Source of the DNA: Leptolyngbya sp. PCC 6406
GTDB taxonomy: Bacteria; Cyanobacteriota; Cyanobacteriia; Phormidesmidales; Phormidesmidaceae
Assembly (NCBI RefSeq): GCF_000332095.2
Contig: NZ_KI913949.1
Coordinates: forward strand, 3,374,335-3,438,334
Reading direction: 5' to 3'
Length of the DNA: 64,000 nt
In this document: positions 42,530-52,243 of the stretch, in pieces
Layout of the letters: each line of letters opens with the position of its first letter
How positions within the stretch are numbered: position 1 is the first letter of the stretch
Position numbers and translations under genes: made by a program
Notes under the pieces: model-generated
The model's input: the letters and a program-made list of their open reading frames with translations, nothing else
Told to the model about the DNA's origin: nothing
Databases searched by the model: none

Positions 42530-44545
42530 CTAGCTCGCATCCCCCACCAGCACAAAGGCAGACCAGTTGCGCGGATCGGGAAACTGGGCCTGGGTGGCTA
42601 GCATTGCCCGTCGGAGGGCTTGGGCCTTCTGCCCCGTTGCCACCCAATCTTGATAGAACGCCTCCATGAGAGTGGCGGTGGCGGTGTCCGGTACCTGCCA
42701 CAGAGAGACCACCACGGTATTAGCCCCGGCCACCAGAAAAGCCCGCGTCAGGCCGACGACCCCATCCCCTGTGATGCGACCCCGGCCCGTATCACAGGCG
42801 CTCAGCACCACCAAATCTGCCCTTAAGTCCAGGGTGGCAATTTCCGCCGCCGTCAGCCAGCCGTCGTCGGTTGCGGTGGGGGCCAAAGCCAGTACCCCCG
42901 GAGCCGACACCCGCACCACCCGTTCTCGCGCTAGGGCGACAGCGGCATCCACGCCGTTGATTTGAACATTACCATCGACGATGATCCCCCCCGGTTCAAA
43001 AAAGACCCCGCCATCGGTGGCGCGGGGGGCGTTGGCATCGACAGGTAGGCCAAACTCATTCAACCGGGAGTCGAGGTTGAGGAGGCCGTGGGTGGCTAGG
43101 TGAATGATGCCCTGGGTTGGCATCTGCTGAACCACAGCGGTTTCTGTGGCTTGATCGCGGATCAGGGGGTGGGTGTTAAGCAGCCGTGCGATCGCGGTGG
43201 CTTCCTGTTCCGCACCGGGGAGGGGAGGCAGATTGGGGGAGGGACTCTGGAGATCAGGGGGTAAACGGGGCATCTCCACCGGGTTACCCACAACGAGACT
43301 ACCCTCCCCAGGCAGGGCATCATTTTCACTAATCAAGGCTAAGGTTTGCACCGAGGAAGCCAGGGCCAGGGTGTGCTCCTCCATCAGCGTGGGGCCGTTC
43401 TCCGCCTGAAGGGCGGCAAAGGGCACTAAAAATAGGGGTCCATGGGGAATAAAAGTGACCAGGGCTTCGGGATCGGCGGGCAACAACTCCGCGATCGGGG
43501 CAATCAGCATCCGGTGGAGTGACCGGAGGGGCAGGGGATTGGAGGCGGGTAGGTCATCGGTGACCCGCCGATCTGTGGGGAAAATACCCAGCCCGCGACT
43601 GTCAAGGCCCAGAGCGGTTCGGGTATTGGCCACCAGATTTTCTAGGGGAGAGGGGTCGATGGCGGTGGCGGTGGGATTGGCACGGAGGGTTTGCCAAAAG
43701 GGACTCAAGGGTAGGTTGCGGAAGGCAATCGCACCACTGGGGGAAACCACCCAAATGAATAGATGGGTTTCCACATCCACCTCGTTCCCCAGCACCCGCC
43801 GCCCATCCCCCAGAGCGGAATAGATGACTAGGGTGGTGTTCTGGCGGCGGGCCACTGCTCGGATTTGGTCTACGGTGAGGGTCGGGATACTGCCCGCGCG
43901 CCGCTGGGAGGTCAGCACCTCTGCTAAGGCCCGTGCCCGTCCCCGCTCCGCCATTTCCAGGGCCGCCTCTATGTGACCCTGGGCCACTAAAACCCGCTGC
44001 ATCAAGCCATAGCTATGGGCCTGTTGGTCAAACAGGGTGACGCGATCGAAATCATCCACCTCTTCTCGCGCCCGAATCGCCTCCCAGGCCGCTAAAACCC
44101 TGGTCAGGACTCTCTCGGCGGCGTTGTAGTTCCCCGTGTGGAAATAGGCTAGGGCCAGGTTACTCAGGGCACTGTAGCTGGCCTGTCCACTGGCTTCGAG
44201 GGATTCCAGGATGGGCACTGCTGCGCCGTAACGCTCTGTCAGTAGGTAGATCCGCCCCAGGTTGTGCAGAACTTGGGGTAGCAAGATCTCATCGTCGGTA
44301 GCCTCTATCCGTAGGCGCTCTAGGGCGGTGAGATAGCCCGCTTCGGCTCTGGCATAATCCCGGTTATAAAACTGCTGCTCACTTTGCAGCGTGAGATCAA
44401 AGAGATCATCGCTGACCTGGGCCAGGGAGACAGTTGCGGTCGCCCCGAAGTCTATCGGTCCCCAGAGGCCAGTCCAGAGGGGCAGTGCAATCGCGATCAC
44501 CACCACCCCAGCCCAAAACCGCCATTTCCCTAATCCCCGCACCAT
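42530..44545 (-). CDS. TPR and CHAT-domain protein (caspase-like)
   Basis: 671 aa. The first ~35 residues form an uncleaved anchor or signal (WAGVVVIAIALPLWTGLW). Residues ~55-205 are tetratricopeptide-like repeats (DYARAEAGYLTALERLR, NLGRIYLLTERYGAAVPIL, NLALAYFHTGNYNAAERVL). The CHAT domain covers ~330-670; the dyad is visible as IIHLATHG (His, ~residue 481) and VVLSACDTGRG (Cys, ~581). CHAT proteases belong to clan CD with caspases and separase; in cyanobacteria most are of unknown function. There is no CRISPR or gasdermin gene next to it. A periplasmic or membrane-anchored location is suggested by the N-terminus. Confidence 0.92.
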   Translation of the reverse strand: MVRGLGKWRFWAGVVVIAIALPLWTGLWGPIDFGATATVSLAQVSDDLFDLTLQSEQQFYNRDYARAEAGYLTALERLRIEATDDEILLPQVLHNLGRIYLLTERYGAAVPILESLEASGQASYSALSNLALAYFHTGNYNAAERVLTRVLAAWEAIRAREEVDDFDRVTLFDQQAHSYGLMQRVLVAQGHIEAALEMAERGRARALAEVLTSQRRAGSIPTLTVDQIRAVARRQNTTLVIYSALGDGRRVLGNEVDVETHLFIWVVSPSGAIAFRNLPLSPFWQTLRANPTATAIDPSPLENLVANTRTALGLDSRGLGIFPTDRRVTDDLPASNPLPLRSLHRMLIAPIAELLPADPEALVTFIPHGPLFLVPFAALQAENGPTLMEEHTLALASSVQTLALISENDALPGEGSLVVGNPVEMPRLPPDLQSPSPNLPPLPGAEQEATAIARLLNTHPLIRDQATETAVVQQMPTQGIIHLATHGLLNLDSRLNEFGLPVDANAPRATDGGVFFEPGGIIVDGNVQINGVDAAVALARERVVRVSAPGVLALAPTATDDGWLTAAEIATLDLRADLVVLSACDTGRGRITGDGVVGLTRAFLVAGANTVVVSLWQVPDTATATLMEAFYQDWVATGQKAQALRRAMLATQAQFPDPRNWSAFVLVGDAS

Positions 44546-44641
44546 CCCAACGTCCTCCTTGAGTTTGATCCCTGACCCTATGGAGAAAACGCGAATACAA
44601 GCAAACCGGCCTATGCAAGCAAACCGGAGGAATTTGACGGT

Positions 44642-46012
44642 CTAATGACCCCGTTCCACCAGAACATATAGAAATACCTCCAGCTTACCCAAGGCATCTG
44701 CAACTTTCTGACGAGCCTCGTCCCTGGATATAGGTTCCAAGGTTACCCAGTTAACGGGATGGGTGTGTTGCCACAGATCCGCTAAAGCTTCAAAGGACTG
44801 AGGAGCATCCCAAAGCTTTAAGAGCAAGTTCACCACACTGGCATCTACTGTCACAGGTTTTAGCGCGGGCAGGCTCAGAAACTCACTAATCATGAGGGGT
44901 TTGTTCTGATTAATGGCTTCAATAGCGGCCTGCTTGAACTTGTCTGTCTTGAGTTGGGGGTGCAAAGCCACTTGTGATGTTTGCCAATCTTGCAGACTCC
45001 AGTCTGGAATTGGCAAATAGTCTGGAATATCTAAGGAGTTCGCGCACCAAAAATCCAGCAAGCGATGGACGGGATTCATTAACTCGTATAGCGTGAGTCT
45101 CGTCTCTTGCGAACTATCTGCCAACCCCATGGCTAGGTAGCTGGGCAAATTGTCGGGTTCATTAAATAGATCAGCAACATCCCACTGTCGCCAATTGGTC
45201 ATGGCCACAAACTCTAGCCCTGCCCGTTTCAAGCCCTCAAATAACTCAGTTACTCGATAGCCCTTATCTCCTTGCAGGAGGTGATTGGCGAGGAGGGCTT
45301 CCATATTCTTCTCCTCTACTTCATAGGCAGGATTCCATCCATATTTCTTGATGTCAACCCACGAACCTAAGGCTTTCATGGTTTCTACCACAATGGGAAT
45401 GGCCATCTCTTCCGAAAACTCTTCCATCAATCCCATGAGACCAAAGAGTTCTTGGGCTCGAAAAAAGATTTGTCGTTGGAGCAGACTGTGGAGATTAGAA
45501 CGAATAATACCCTGGGGCTTGAGGACGGATTTCAAGGCTGCAAGCCCATTGGCAATGTCGTCAAAAAAGTAGAGGACTTCATCGCAGTTGATATAGTCGA
45601 ATTTCATCTCTAGTTTGGCTACTTCCTCAATAGCCAATACGTGAAATTCTACTTTGTCTTTGAAGCCGTGATACTCCAGCCTCTGCTCCGCAAGCTCGAT
45701 GGATTTGGGGGAAATGTCAATGCCGACAACTCGTGCGCCAGGATTTGCGGTTGCTAGAATCAGTGCTTTGTAGCCCGTGCCACAACCCGCATCTAGCAGC
45801 ACTTTGCCCTCGGTGTTAATGAACTTGTGGTGATGGAGGTAGTAGGGCGTTAATAGATTATGGATAAATAGTTCGTTAGAGTTATCTGTCGGAGATTCTT
45901 CAATAGGGGTGCGGGGATAGGGGCCAAAGTCAAACTGCCGCCGCATTTTTTCAAGGAATTCGGACTGGGCATCAGTTTGCGAATCAGTTTGCGAAATATC
46001 CATGGGTTCCAT
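44642..46012 (-). CDS. SAM-dependent methyltransferase, two-domain
   Basis: 456 aa. The class I methyltransferase domain spans ~30-230: KVLLDAGCGTGYKALILA is motif I for S-adenosylmethionine, VVGIDISPKSIELAEQRL motif II, and KFDYINCDEVLYFFDD motif IV. The C-terminal ~200 residues (ETRLTLYELMNPVHRLLDFWCANSLDIPDYLPIPDWS) form an extra region found, as I recall, in cyanobacterial proteins of this sort. Substrate unknown; small molecule or tetratricopeptide partner are both possible. It lies 97 bp behind the CHAT gene start on the same strand. Confidence 0.85.
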   Translation of the reverse strand: MEPMDISQTDSQTDAQSEFLEKMRRQFDFGPYPRTPIEESPTDNSNELFIHNLLTPYYLHHHKFINTEGKVLLDAGCGTGYKALILATANPGARVVGIDISPKSIELAEQRLEYHGFKDKVEFHVLAIEEVAKLEMKFDYINCDEVLYFFDDIANGLAALKSVLKPQGIIRSNLHSLLQRQIFFRAQELFGLMGLMEEFSEEMAIPIVVETMKALGSWVDIKKYGWNPAYEVEEKNMEALLANHLLQGDKGYRVTELFEGLKRAGLEFVAMTNWRQWDVADLFNEPDNLPSYLAMGLADSSQETRLTLYELMNPVHRLLDFWCANSLDIPDYLPIPDWSLQDWQTSQVALHPQLKTDKFKQAAIEAINQNKPLMISEFLSLPALKPVTVDASVVNLLLKLWDAPQSFEALADLWQHTHPVNWVTLEPISRDEARQKVADALGKLEVFLYVLVERGH

Positions 46013-46380
46013 AAATTAATTGAAATCTGGTCTAAACCCCACCATTTTGGGAATCGGAGTTTTGAGTCCTACCGGCAAAATCTTGCCTCTCCCTTGATGA
46101 ACCAATGGTGTCTATTTGTCAAGGGTAGATTCTCTCGGCGGGCCAGGGCTGGTTGACTGACAAAAATTTTGCATTGGGTCAGGATGGCGATGAGTTTCAG
46201 CCAGCAGGGATGAGGTTTTATCCTTGGTGTTTTATCCTTGGGGTATGGATGTGAGCGGGGTGCCGCTGTCGGCTCTGGTACAGCGGGCGGATAGTTGCGG
46301 TGGCCTCTTTGGGCCGGTTCCTGACCATCGTAGAGCCCCAACCCCCTGCAAATAAGCCCGTGAAATTTAAGGATGGAACC
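46013..46380. other. Intergenic region upstream of dnaE-C
   Basis: 368 bp between divergent genes. It holds the direct repeat TTTTATCCTTGG (about 46211 and 46224) and a GC palindrome (CCGCTGTCGGCTCTGGTACAGCGG, about 46262-46286). A GTG-initiated extension of the DnaE frame from 46300 is possible but adds residues unlike any split intein. An AAGGA at 46369-46373 serves the ATG at 46381. Confidence 0.5.
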
Positions 46381-46488
46381 ATGGTTAAAGTTGTGAGTCG
46401 TCAATCTTTGGGGGTTCAGCCCGTCTACGACATTGGGGTAGCGACGGATCACAACTTCCTGCTAGCGGATGGGTTGGTGGCCTCCAAC
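46381..46488 (+). other. C-terminal split-intein segment of DnaE
   Basis: Codons 1-36 of the gene. The C-terminal block F (VYDIGVATDHNFLL) and block G (GLVASN followed by Cys) are intact, with His in DHNF and the terminal Asn required for succinimide formation. Cys at 46489-46491 is the +1 nucleophile. All known residues for trans-splicing are present on this side. Confidence 0.93.
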
Positions 46489-47733
46489 TGCTTCAACAAG
46501 TCCCACTCTACTGCCTATGGGTTTGTCACATTCCAGACGGCCTACCTGAAGGCCCACTACCCGGTGGAGTACATGGCGGCGCTGCTGACCGCCAACAGCG
46601 GCGACCAGGACAAGGTTCAGAGCTACATTGCCAACTGTATCGCCATGGGCATTGATGTCTTGCCGCCAAATGTGAATAAGTCTCAGGTGGACTTTACGCC
46701 TGAGGGGAAGTGCATTTTGTTTGGCCTATCGGCGGTGCGAAATGTGGGCCAGGGGGCAATCGAGTGTATTCTTGCGGAACGAGAGGCAGAGGGGGGGCCG
46801 TTCAAGTCTTTGGCGGATTTGTGCGATCGCGTTGATCTCCATGCTGTCAATCGCCGCGCTCTGGAGGCGCTGATCCTCTGCGGAGCCCTGGATACCCTAG
46901 AGTCCAACCGCAATCAGCTCATGCAGGATCTAGATCTGGTTCTGGATTGGGCTCAGGGGCGGGCCAAGGATCGGGCGGTGGGGCAGGGCAATCTGCTGGA
47001 TATGCTGGGGGGGTTCGGGAGCGATGACTCAGCCCCCAGTGGTGGCTTTGAGAGTGCCCCCAAGGCTCCCTCGGTGGCGGATTTTGACCCCCAGGAAAAG
47101 CTCAAGCAGGAGAAGGAATTGCTGGGCTTCTATATTTCCGACCATCCGCTCAAGTCGGTGCAAAAGTCCGCCCGCATTCTGGCCCCCATCAGCTTGGGAG
47201 ACTTGGGCAGTCAGCCGGATAATGTCACCCTAAGTGCGATCGCAATGCTGGCCCAGGTGAAGCCGGTGGTCACGAAAAAGGGCGATCGCATGGCCATTGT
47301 GGTGCTGGAGGATTTGACCGGCAGTGTCGAGGGGGTGGTGTTTCCCCGGTCCTATGAGCGCATTGGGCAGTACATCCAGACGGATGCGCGGCTGATGGTG
47401 TGGGGCAAATGCGATCGCCGTGATGATCAAGTGCAATTCATTGTGGATGATGCGGAACCGATTGAGGCAGTGCGCATGGTGATGGTGGAACTAGATCCCC
47501 GTGTGGCCTCGGATATTGAACAGCAGCACCGCCTCCGCAATGTCATTCGCACCAGTCAAGGGGACAACCCGGCCCAGGCGCGGGTACCAGTTGTCGTGGT
47601 GATTGGGGCTAAGCATCAGCGGCAGATCGTGCGTCTGGGAGCCCAGTTCCGGGTAAAGGATCCCGATGCGGCAGTGGCAGCCTTGGCGCAGGCGAAGTTC
47701 AAGGCCACTGCTACCCCGTTGATTCCGGCCTAA
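46381..47733 (+). CDS. dnaE: DNA polymerase III alpha subunit, C-terminal half with split intein
   Basis: 450 aa. The first 36 residues are the C-terminal split intein (IntC): MVKVVSRQSLGVQPVYDIGV, then the DHNFLLADGLVASN end with the penultimate-Asn/Cys splice junction (SN then CFN). The DnaE extein follows: CFNKSHSTAYGFVTFQTAYLKAHYPVEYMAALL, the helix-hairpin-helix region (FKSLADLCDRVDLHAVNRRALEALI) and the OB-fold (VTKKGDRMAIVVLEDLTGSVEGVVF). It needs the N-terminal half, encoded elsewhere, to splice in trans into the replicative polymerase. Start chosen at ATG 46381 with AAGGA seven bases upstream. This split is a cyanobacterial hallmark. Confidence 0.95.
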   Translation: MVKVVSRQSLGVQPVYDIGVATDHNFLLADGLVASNCFNKSHSTAYGFVTFQTAYLKAHYPVEYMAALLTANSGDQDKVQSYIANCIAMGIDVLPPNVNKSQVDFTPEGKCILFGLSAVRNVGQGAIECILAEREAEGGPFKSLADLCDRVDLHAVNRRALEALILCGALDTLESNRNQLMQDLDLVLDWAQGRAKDRAVGQGNLLDMLGGFGSDDSAPSGGFESAPKAPSVADFDPQEKLKQEKELLGFYISDHPLKSVQKSARILAPISLGDLGSQPDNVTLSAIAMLAQVKPVVTKKGDRMAIVVLEDLTGSVEGVVFPRSYERIGQYIQTDARLMVWGKCDRRDDQVQFIVDDAEPIEAVRMVMVELDPRVASDIEQQHRLRNVIRTSQGDNPAQARVPVVVVIGAKHQRQIVRLGAQFRVKDPDAAVAALAQAKFKATATPLIPA

Positions 47734-47923
47734 GGAGATGAGCTTAATTATTTGGCTTAATTATTTGTAAGGTGCGTATAGCCTGCGGCATGGCTGCGCT
47801 AAAGCGGCAGCGCCACGCATCAAAGCCCTGGAGAATTGTCCCCAACCGCCCGGCATAAAAATGACCGGGCTAATCCCCTGCGTCATATTTCTGCCCCCCA
47901 GCCCTAGGGTTCAGGCCCAACCC

Positions 47924-49069
47924 TCAATCCTCCAGTCGTTCTCCCCGGTGAAAGCGAGCCCAAGCCTGCTCCACAAAGGTTTGAAACTCAGCCCGAAACC
48001 GCTCAATGGCAAAGCGCTCCGCATTTTGCCGGATTTGCATCGGGTCGAATCCCTCTTGTTTAACCTCAAAATCCTGAACGGCTGTCCCCAAAGCCGCCAC
48101 CGTTTGCTCCGGGAAAAACACCCCCGTTTTCCCCGCTACCACCGTCTCCAAGGATCCCCCTCGGCCATAGGCAATCACTGGGGTTCCCGCCGCCTGGGCC
48201 TCTACGGGCAAGATGCCAAAGTCTTCTTCAGCGGCAAAAATAAATGCCTTGGCCCGTTGTAGATGATCCTTGAGCACCGGAAAGGGTTGATACCCCAGAA
48301 GCGTGACATTGGGCGGACAGATGCCCTGAAGCCGCTTCATCTCTGGGCCATCCCCAATCACCACTAAGCGCTTGTCCGGTAGGTGGGCAAAGGCCGCCAC
48401 AATCAGATCCATCCGCTTATAGGGCACTAACCGAGAAGCGGCTAAATAAAAGTCCTGCTTTGCCGTCACCACCTCGAAGGCATTCACGTCTACCGGCGGA
48501 TAAATCACCGTCGCCCGCCGCCGATAGACCTTCCAAATCCGGCGGGCAATAAACTCCGAGATGGCAATGAAGTGATCCACGCCGTTGGCGGTGCGGTAGT
48601 CCCACTGGCGCAGTTGATGCAGCATCCACCGCACCAGCCAGCCTTTCATCCCCCGCCCTGCCCCCGACTCCCGCAGGTACTGGTGCTGCAAGTCCCAGGC
48701 ATAGCGAATGGGGGAGTAGCACATACAAATATGCAACTGGTTCGGCCCCGTAATCACCCCTTTGGTGACGGCATGGTTACTGGAAATCACCAGGTCATAG
48801 GCCGACATATCGAACTGCTCGATCGCCAAGGGCATCAGCGGCAGGTATTGGCGAAACTTGCTGCGAGCAAAGGGCAACCGTTGAATCAAGGAGGTCTGTA
48901 CCGCCTTGTGCTGGATAAACCCTCGCTGCTCCGGTTCCAAGAAGTCTACCAAGCTATAGAGATCCGCCTGGGGATACACCGCCAGCATCTGCTCCACCAC
49001 GCGCTCGGAGCCTGCATAGCTAGCGAACCATTCATGTGCGATCGCGATTGCCTGAGGAATTCTAGCCAA
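47924..49069 (-). CDS. Glycosyltransferase family 4, WbaZ-like
   Basis: 381 aa from TTG 49069 (ARIPQAIAIAHEWFASYAGSERVVEQML). The N-terminal domain with HEWF and GSERV is typical of mannosyl/fucosyl-type GT4 enzymes of surface polysaccharides. The C-terminal domain has FYLAASRLVPYKRMDLIVAAF, RLVVIGDGPEMKRL, FAAEEDFGILPVEAQAAGTPVIAYGRGG, the donor site with the conserved acidic pair. Donor unknown. It starts the second glycan locus, co-oriented with the methyltransferase gene upstream (9 bp away). Confidence 0.88.
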   Translation of the reverse strand: MARIPQAIAIAHEWFASYAGSERVVEQMLAVYPQADLYSLVDFLEPEQRGFIQHKAVQTSLIQRLPFARSKFRQYLPLMPLAIEQFDMSAYDLVISSNHAVTKGVITGPNQLHICMCYSPIRYAWDLQHQYLRESGAGRGMKGWLVRWMLHQLRQWDYRTANGVDHFIAISEFIARRIWKVYRRRATVIYPPVDVNAFEVVTAKQDFYLAASRLVPYKRMDLIVAAFAHLPDKRLVVIGDGPEMKRLQGICPPNVTLLGYQPFPVLKDHLQRAKAFIFAAEEDFGILPVEAQAAGTPVIAYGRGGSLETVVAGKTGVFFPEQTVAALGTAVQDFEVKQEGFDPMQIRQNAERFAIERFRAEFQTFVEQAWARFHRGERLED

Positions 49070-49078
49070 AATTAAGAT

Positions 49079-49957
49079 TTACGGTCTCACGTTTTGATCC
49101 AGGGGCGTGCCTTCCCTAAAAAGCTGGCTATTGCGGGTGGGTAGCCCCGTTAGTTGGGCATTGGAGCTGGCCCCCTCATAAGTGCCAAAGCGCAGTCGGT
49201 CAGGAAGCTGACTGCCAACCTCTGCCTTGAACGTGGCGCGATCCTCTGCCCAAGAGACTAAATACTCAATCTCGAAGCCTGCGGATTGAAAGGACTCGAT
49301 CACTGCCTGAAGATTAGGGGCAAACCAGTTGCTTTGATCTTTAGGATGCAGTTCGTATTCTCGATACTGCCGCCATAGGGGGGTTGATTTGAAAAGGGCA
49401 TTCAGGTGCAGCAATCGACTCAGGATGGATAAGGGTTTGCGGAGTAACAAGCGATCGCTCAGGACATGGGTCTCAATGAAAATCGAGCCTTTACTCACCG
49501 TGCGTAGGCGGTCAATGGCAAGTAGCGGATACCGTAGGTGATACAGCACCCCGAAGAATAAAATCACGTCAAAAAGACCGATGTCTTCTGGGGAGAGGGT
49601 ATACACCGAACCTTGGACATAGGTGACTTTTGAATGCAGCAGCGCCTTCAATCGATCAAAGCCAGATTCCTGAGGATTTTCTAGGCTATAGGCTACCACT
49701 TCACGGGCACCCCGGCGTTCGCACTCAAAACTAAAGCACCCATTCCATGCCCCTACATCCAGAACCCTCATCCCAGACAGATCCTCAGGAAGCTGCGCGT
49801 AGGTACATAACTTATTCACAGGGTTCAAACCGGGGGTAAATATCCCTTGGAATACTTCCCATTTTTGGTGCCAGTGAACGCCAGCGAAGAAATCTTGGGC
49901 AGAGAAGGTCTGTGGAGGGGGTTCTAAGACAGTTTTGCCGAGGTTGCTATTCATCAA
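49079..49957 (-). CDS. CmoB-like SAM-dependent methyltransferase
   Basis: 292 aa. VLDVGAWNGCFSFECERRG is motif I, with an N-terminal helix-rich region (FFAGVHWHQKWEVFQGIFTPG) and the loop VLYHLRYPLLAIDRLRTV, the layout of CmoB/DUF1698-type transferases. Within a glycan cluster it is more likely to act on a sugar or lipid-linked glycan than on tRNA. Gap to the downstream GT4 gene is 9 bp. Confidence 0.8.
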   Translation of the reverse strand: MMNSNLGKTVLEPPPQTFSAQDFFAGVHWHQKWEVFQGIFTPGLNPVNKLCTYAQLPEDLSGMRVLDVGAWNGCFSFECERRGAREVVAYSLENPQESGFDRLKALLHSKVTYVQGSVYTLSPEDIGLFDVILFFGVLYHLRYPLLAIDRLRTVSKGSIFIETHVLSDRLLLRKPLSILSRLLHLNALFKSTPLWRQYREYELHPKDQSNWFAPNLQAVIESFQSAGFEIEYLVSWAEDRATFKAEVGSQLPDRLRFGTYEGASSNAQLTGLPTRNSQLFREGTPLDQNVRP

Positions 49958-50062
49958 TCTATTGTTGTCGGAGTAAATTTATGACGTCTGACGGGTATCC
50001 TACGGCGGCAGTATAGCGAGAATCACTAGGAGATTGCAGGCTTCACTATTCACAATTTAGTC

Positions 50063-51178
50063 TTACATATGTTGATATAGCACCTCCATAGTCAACCTTG
50101 CCGTCTTTTCCCAAGAAAACTGCGCTGCCCGTTTCAACCCTTTGTAACGCAATTCTTTTCGGAGTTGACTATTGGTAGCAATCGCCTTCATCGCATCTGC
50201 GATTTCAGCAACATTGTAGGGATCCACCAAAATGGCTGCATCTCCAGCTACTTCCGGCAAGGAAGATATATTGGATGTTATAACGGGTGTACCACAGGCC
50301 ATTGCTTCTAAAACGGGTAATCCGAACCCCTCCCAAAGACTAGGTAGCACCAAAGCCAGCGATTGATTTAGGACGACAGGTAAATCTTGGTAAGAAATAT
50401 AATCAAAGAAAAGAACCGCATCGGTGAGCCCCAAATCCTGAATATATGCCTTCAATTCGGGTAGGTAGGGAGACTGTAACGAGCCCACTAAGTGAAGCTT
50501 GTAATTTTTATATAAATTAGACTCAAAAAAAGCGGCAATTATTCTTTTCAAGTTCTTATGGAGATCAAACCTGCCAAGATAAACAAAATAATCTTGAGTA
50601 GGCAGGTCTAAGAATCTAAAGTTGTCAGCATCATAGGATAGGGGGATAACAGTCACTTTCGACAAGGAAATGTCATAAAACGATCTTAAATCTTGAGCGG
50701 TCGCCTCTGAATCTGCCAAGATATGTTCAGCATAATTCAATACTGTAGGCACATAATGCTTGAAGTAAGTTTTTAATGGGGAAAAATGCTTTGCAGAAAA
50801 TCGTAGGGGAATAATGTCGTGCACTGTAATAACATGTCGTACATCGGTATAAATAGGTGCTTCTGGAACAGGGGAAAAAAGTAAAGTCGAGGAAAGTTTT
50901 TTGAATATTTTAGGCAATATAAATTGCAACCAAAGCAGTCGCTTTAGATGACCGATCTTGCCGAAGTCCGTATTTAAACCATTTGGAATTTGTATCCACT
51001 GAGACGGTACCTTGATGAAATCTGGTTTTTGATGACTCAAAAAAGTGGTTGCTTTACTTGTACAAATTACCTTGGAAAGATTGAATGAATAATTCGATAG
51101 TCCTGTTGGCTTACTTGATAATACAGAGAGATTAACCAGTAGAGAATTTTGCTTCATAAGAGAATTTACAGGCATCAA
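50063..51178 (-). CDS. Glycosyltransferase family 4
   Basis: 371 aa. [13 protein letters not shown] in the N-terminal domain, then [38 protein letters not shown], and [28 protein letters not shown] with the acidic donor motif; this sequence set is the common GT4 form of mannosyl transferases. AT-rich. It lies 12 bp from the methyltransferase downstream of its start. Confidence 0.9.
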   Translation of the reverse strand: MMPVNSLMKQNSLLVNLSVLSSKPTGLSNYSFNLSKVICTSKATTFLSHQKPDFIKVPSQWIQIPNGLNTDFGKIGHLKRLLWLQFILPKIFKKLSSTLLFSPVPEAPIYTDVRHVITVHDIIPLRFSAKHFSPLKTYFKHYVPTVLNYAEHILADSEATAQDLRSFYDISLSKVTVIPLSYDADNFRFLDLPTQDYFVYLGRFDLHKNLKRIIAAFFESNLYKNYKLHLVGSLQSPYLPELKAYIQDLGLTDAVLFFDYISYQDLPVVLNQSLALVLPSLWEGFGLPVLEAMACGTPVITSNISSLPEVAGDAAILVDPYNVAEIADAMKAIATNSQLRKELRYKGLKRAAQFSWEKTARLTMEVLYQHM

Positions 51179-51190
51179 TGGGTAAGGACT

Positions 51191-52234
51191 CTATGCATAG
51201 ATAATAAGTACCATTGATGTTGTGACATAACCATCAAGACTTAATTTAATATGTTGTTTCCCTGACTGGTAGTAGGGCTCAGTGTCATAGAGTCTGTCGT
51301 GCAAGTCTCCTCCAGCCCAAAAATCAAGCTTTTCAAGACATAGACCAGACTTTCTCAAGAGCAGATCTAAGTTCTCGATATCCTGGCGACGATAAATGAC
51401 ACTAGGGCCACATTCTATTGTGCTGGAATTAGAAGTGATATTGTACTCAGTCGTATGAACACAAATTCCTCCAGGCTTGAGAAGACTACAGGCTTTAAAT
51501 ATAAAGCCGAATCCTTCCATTAGGTTGCCCAAGTGCTCTAAGGCGCACGAACTCCATATAAAATCAAATTTTCCGTCAATATCACGGGGGAACCTCATAT
51601 CCATAAACTGGAAGTCTACCCTATCTTCAAAAGTGGCTTTTGGGACAATATGCTGAAAATAAAGCTTTTCCAGAGAATTCGCATGTTGATTAGTCGCAGC
51701 CCAGGCTTTTGAGCGTCGGTCTCGGACATCTAAATCAGTTGCCAATACCGAAGCACCATACTTAGCAAACAAAGCGGGTAAAGGTTCTGTACCCACTGCA
51801 AATCCAAGCCCTCGTTTATTAGGGTCTAGCATTCCCCGTTCAGCAAGCGCTTGAGCGATCGCGCACCACTCCCATGCTTTACGGTGAAACTTAGCTCCTA
51901 GAGTCAGTTCATCACAGCCATAAAGACCCATTTCCTCAGACCACCGCTGAAACCAAGGGGTCTGAAAGTGTTCGTGACGACAAACCATTGAGTCAATATG
52001 GTGTTCTTCTGAGACGCTGATTGGAGAAGAGAAGGATAGAACATCACTGTCTTTGACGCGATCAAAGGAGTATTTTTTTGTGAGGCGACTAATATATTGA
52101 TCAACAGCAGATAAATTTCTAGGATTTCCCACCGTTAAGCGAAGAGAAATAAGTCTACCTATATAAAGCCCTTTCTTGATAAGCTTCTTAACACTAATCA
52201 AGCTATTCATTCGAATAATATACCCTTTCATCAA
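51191..52234 (-). CDS. SAM-dependent methyltransferase
   Basis: 347 aa. A basic N-terminal stretch precedes the class I domain: GLGFAVGTEPLPALFAKYG (motif I variant), VLATDLDVRDRRS, and FDFIWSSCALEHLGN (motif IV), followed by SLLKPGGICVHTTEYN. Located between two glycan genes, on the same strand, so it probably methylates a sugar of the surface polymer. AT-rich, with one HIP1 site at about 51855. The start is uncertain: ATG 52234 or the ATG eight codons later. Confidence 0.8.
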   Translation of the reverse strand: MMKGYIIRMNSLISVKKLIKKGLYIGRLISLRLTVGNPRNLSAVDQYISRLTKKYSFDRVKDSDVLSFSSPISVSEEHHIDSMVCRHEHFQTPWFQRWSEEMGLYGCDELTLGAKFHRKAWEWCAIAQALAERGMLDPNKRGLGFAVGTEPLPALFAKYGASVLATDLDVRDRRSKAWAATNQHANSLEKLYFQHIVPKATFEDRVDFQFMDMRFPRDIDGKFDFIWSSCALEHLGNLMEGFGFIFKACSLLKPGGICVHTTEYNITSNSSTIECGPSVIYRRQDIENLDLLLRKSGLCLEKLDFWAGGDLHDRLYDTEPYYQSGKQHIKLSLDGYVTTSMVLIIYA

Positions 52235-52243
52235 GCATAGCGT

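Noticed and set aside
42530-46012. CHAT protein, methyltransferase and K+ channel as a defence island
   Set aside because: No further defence gene or conserved partner is seen; each gene has a plausible housekeeping explanation.
46300-46380. GTG-initiated N-terminal extension of the DnaE C-half
   Set aside because: The extra 27 residues do not resemble an intein or DnaE, and ATG 46381 has a good ribosome site and matches the known IntC start.
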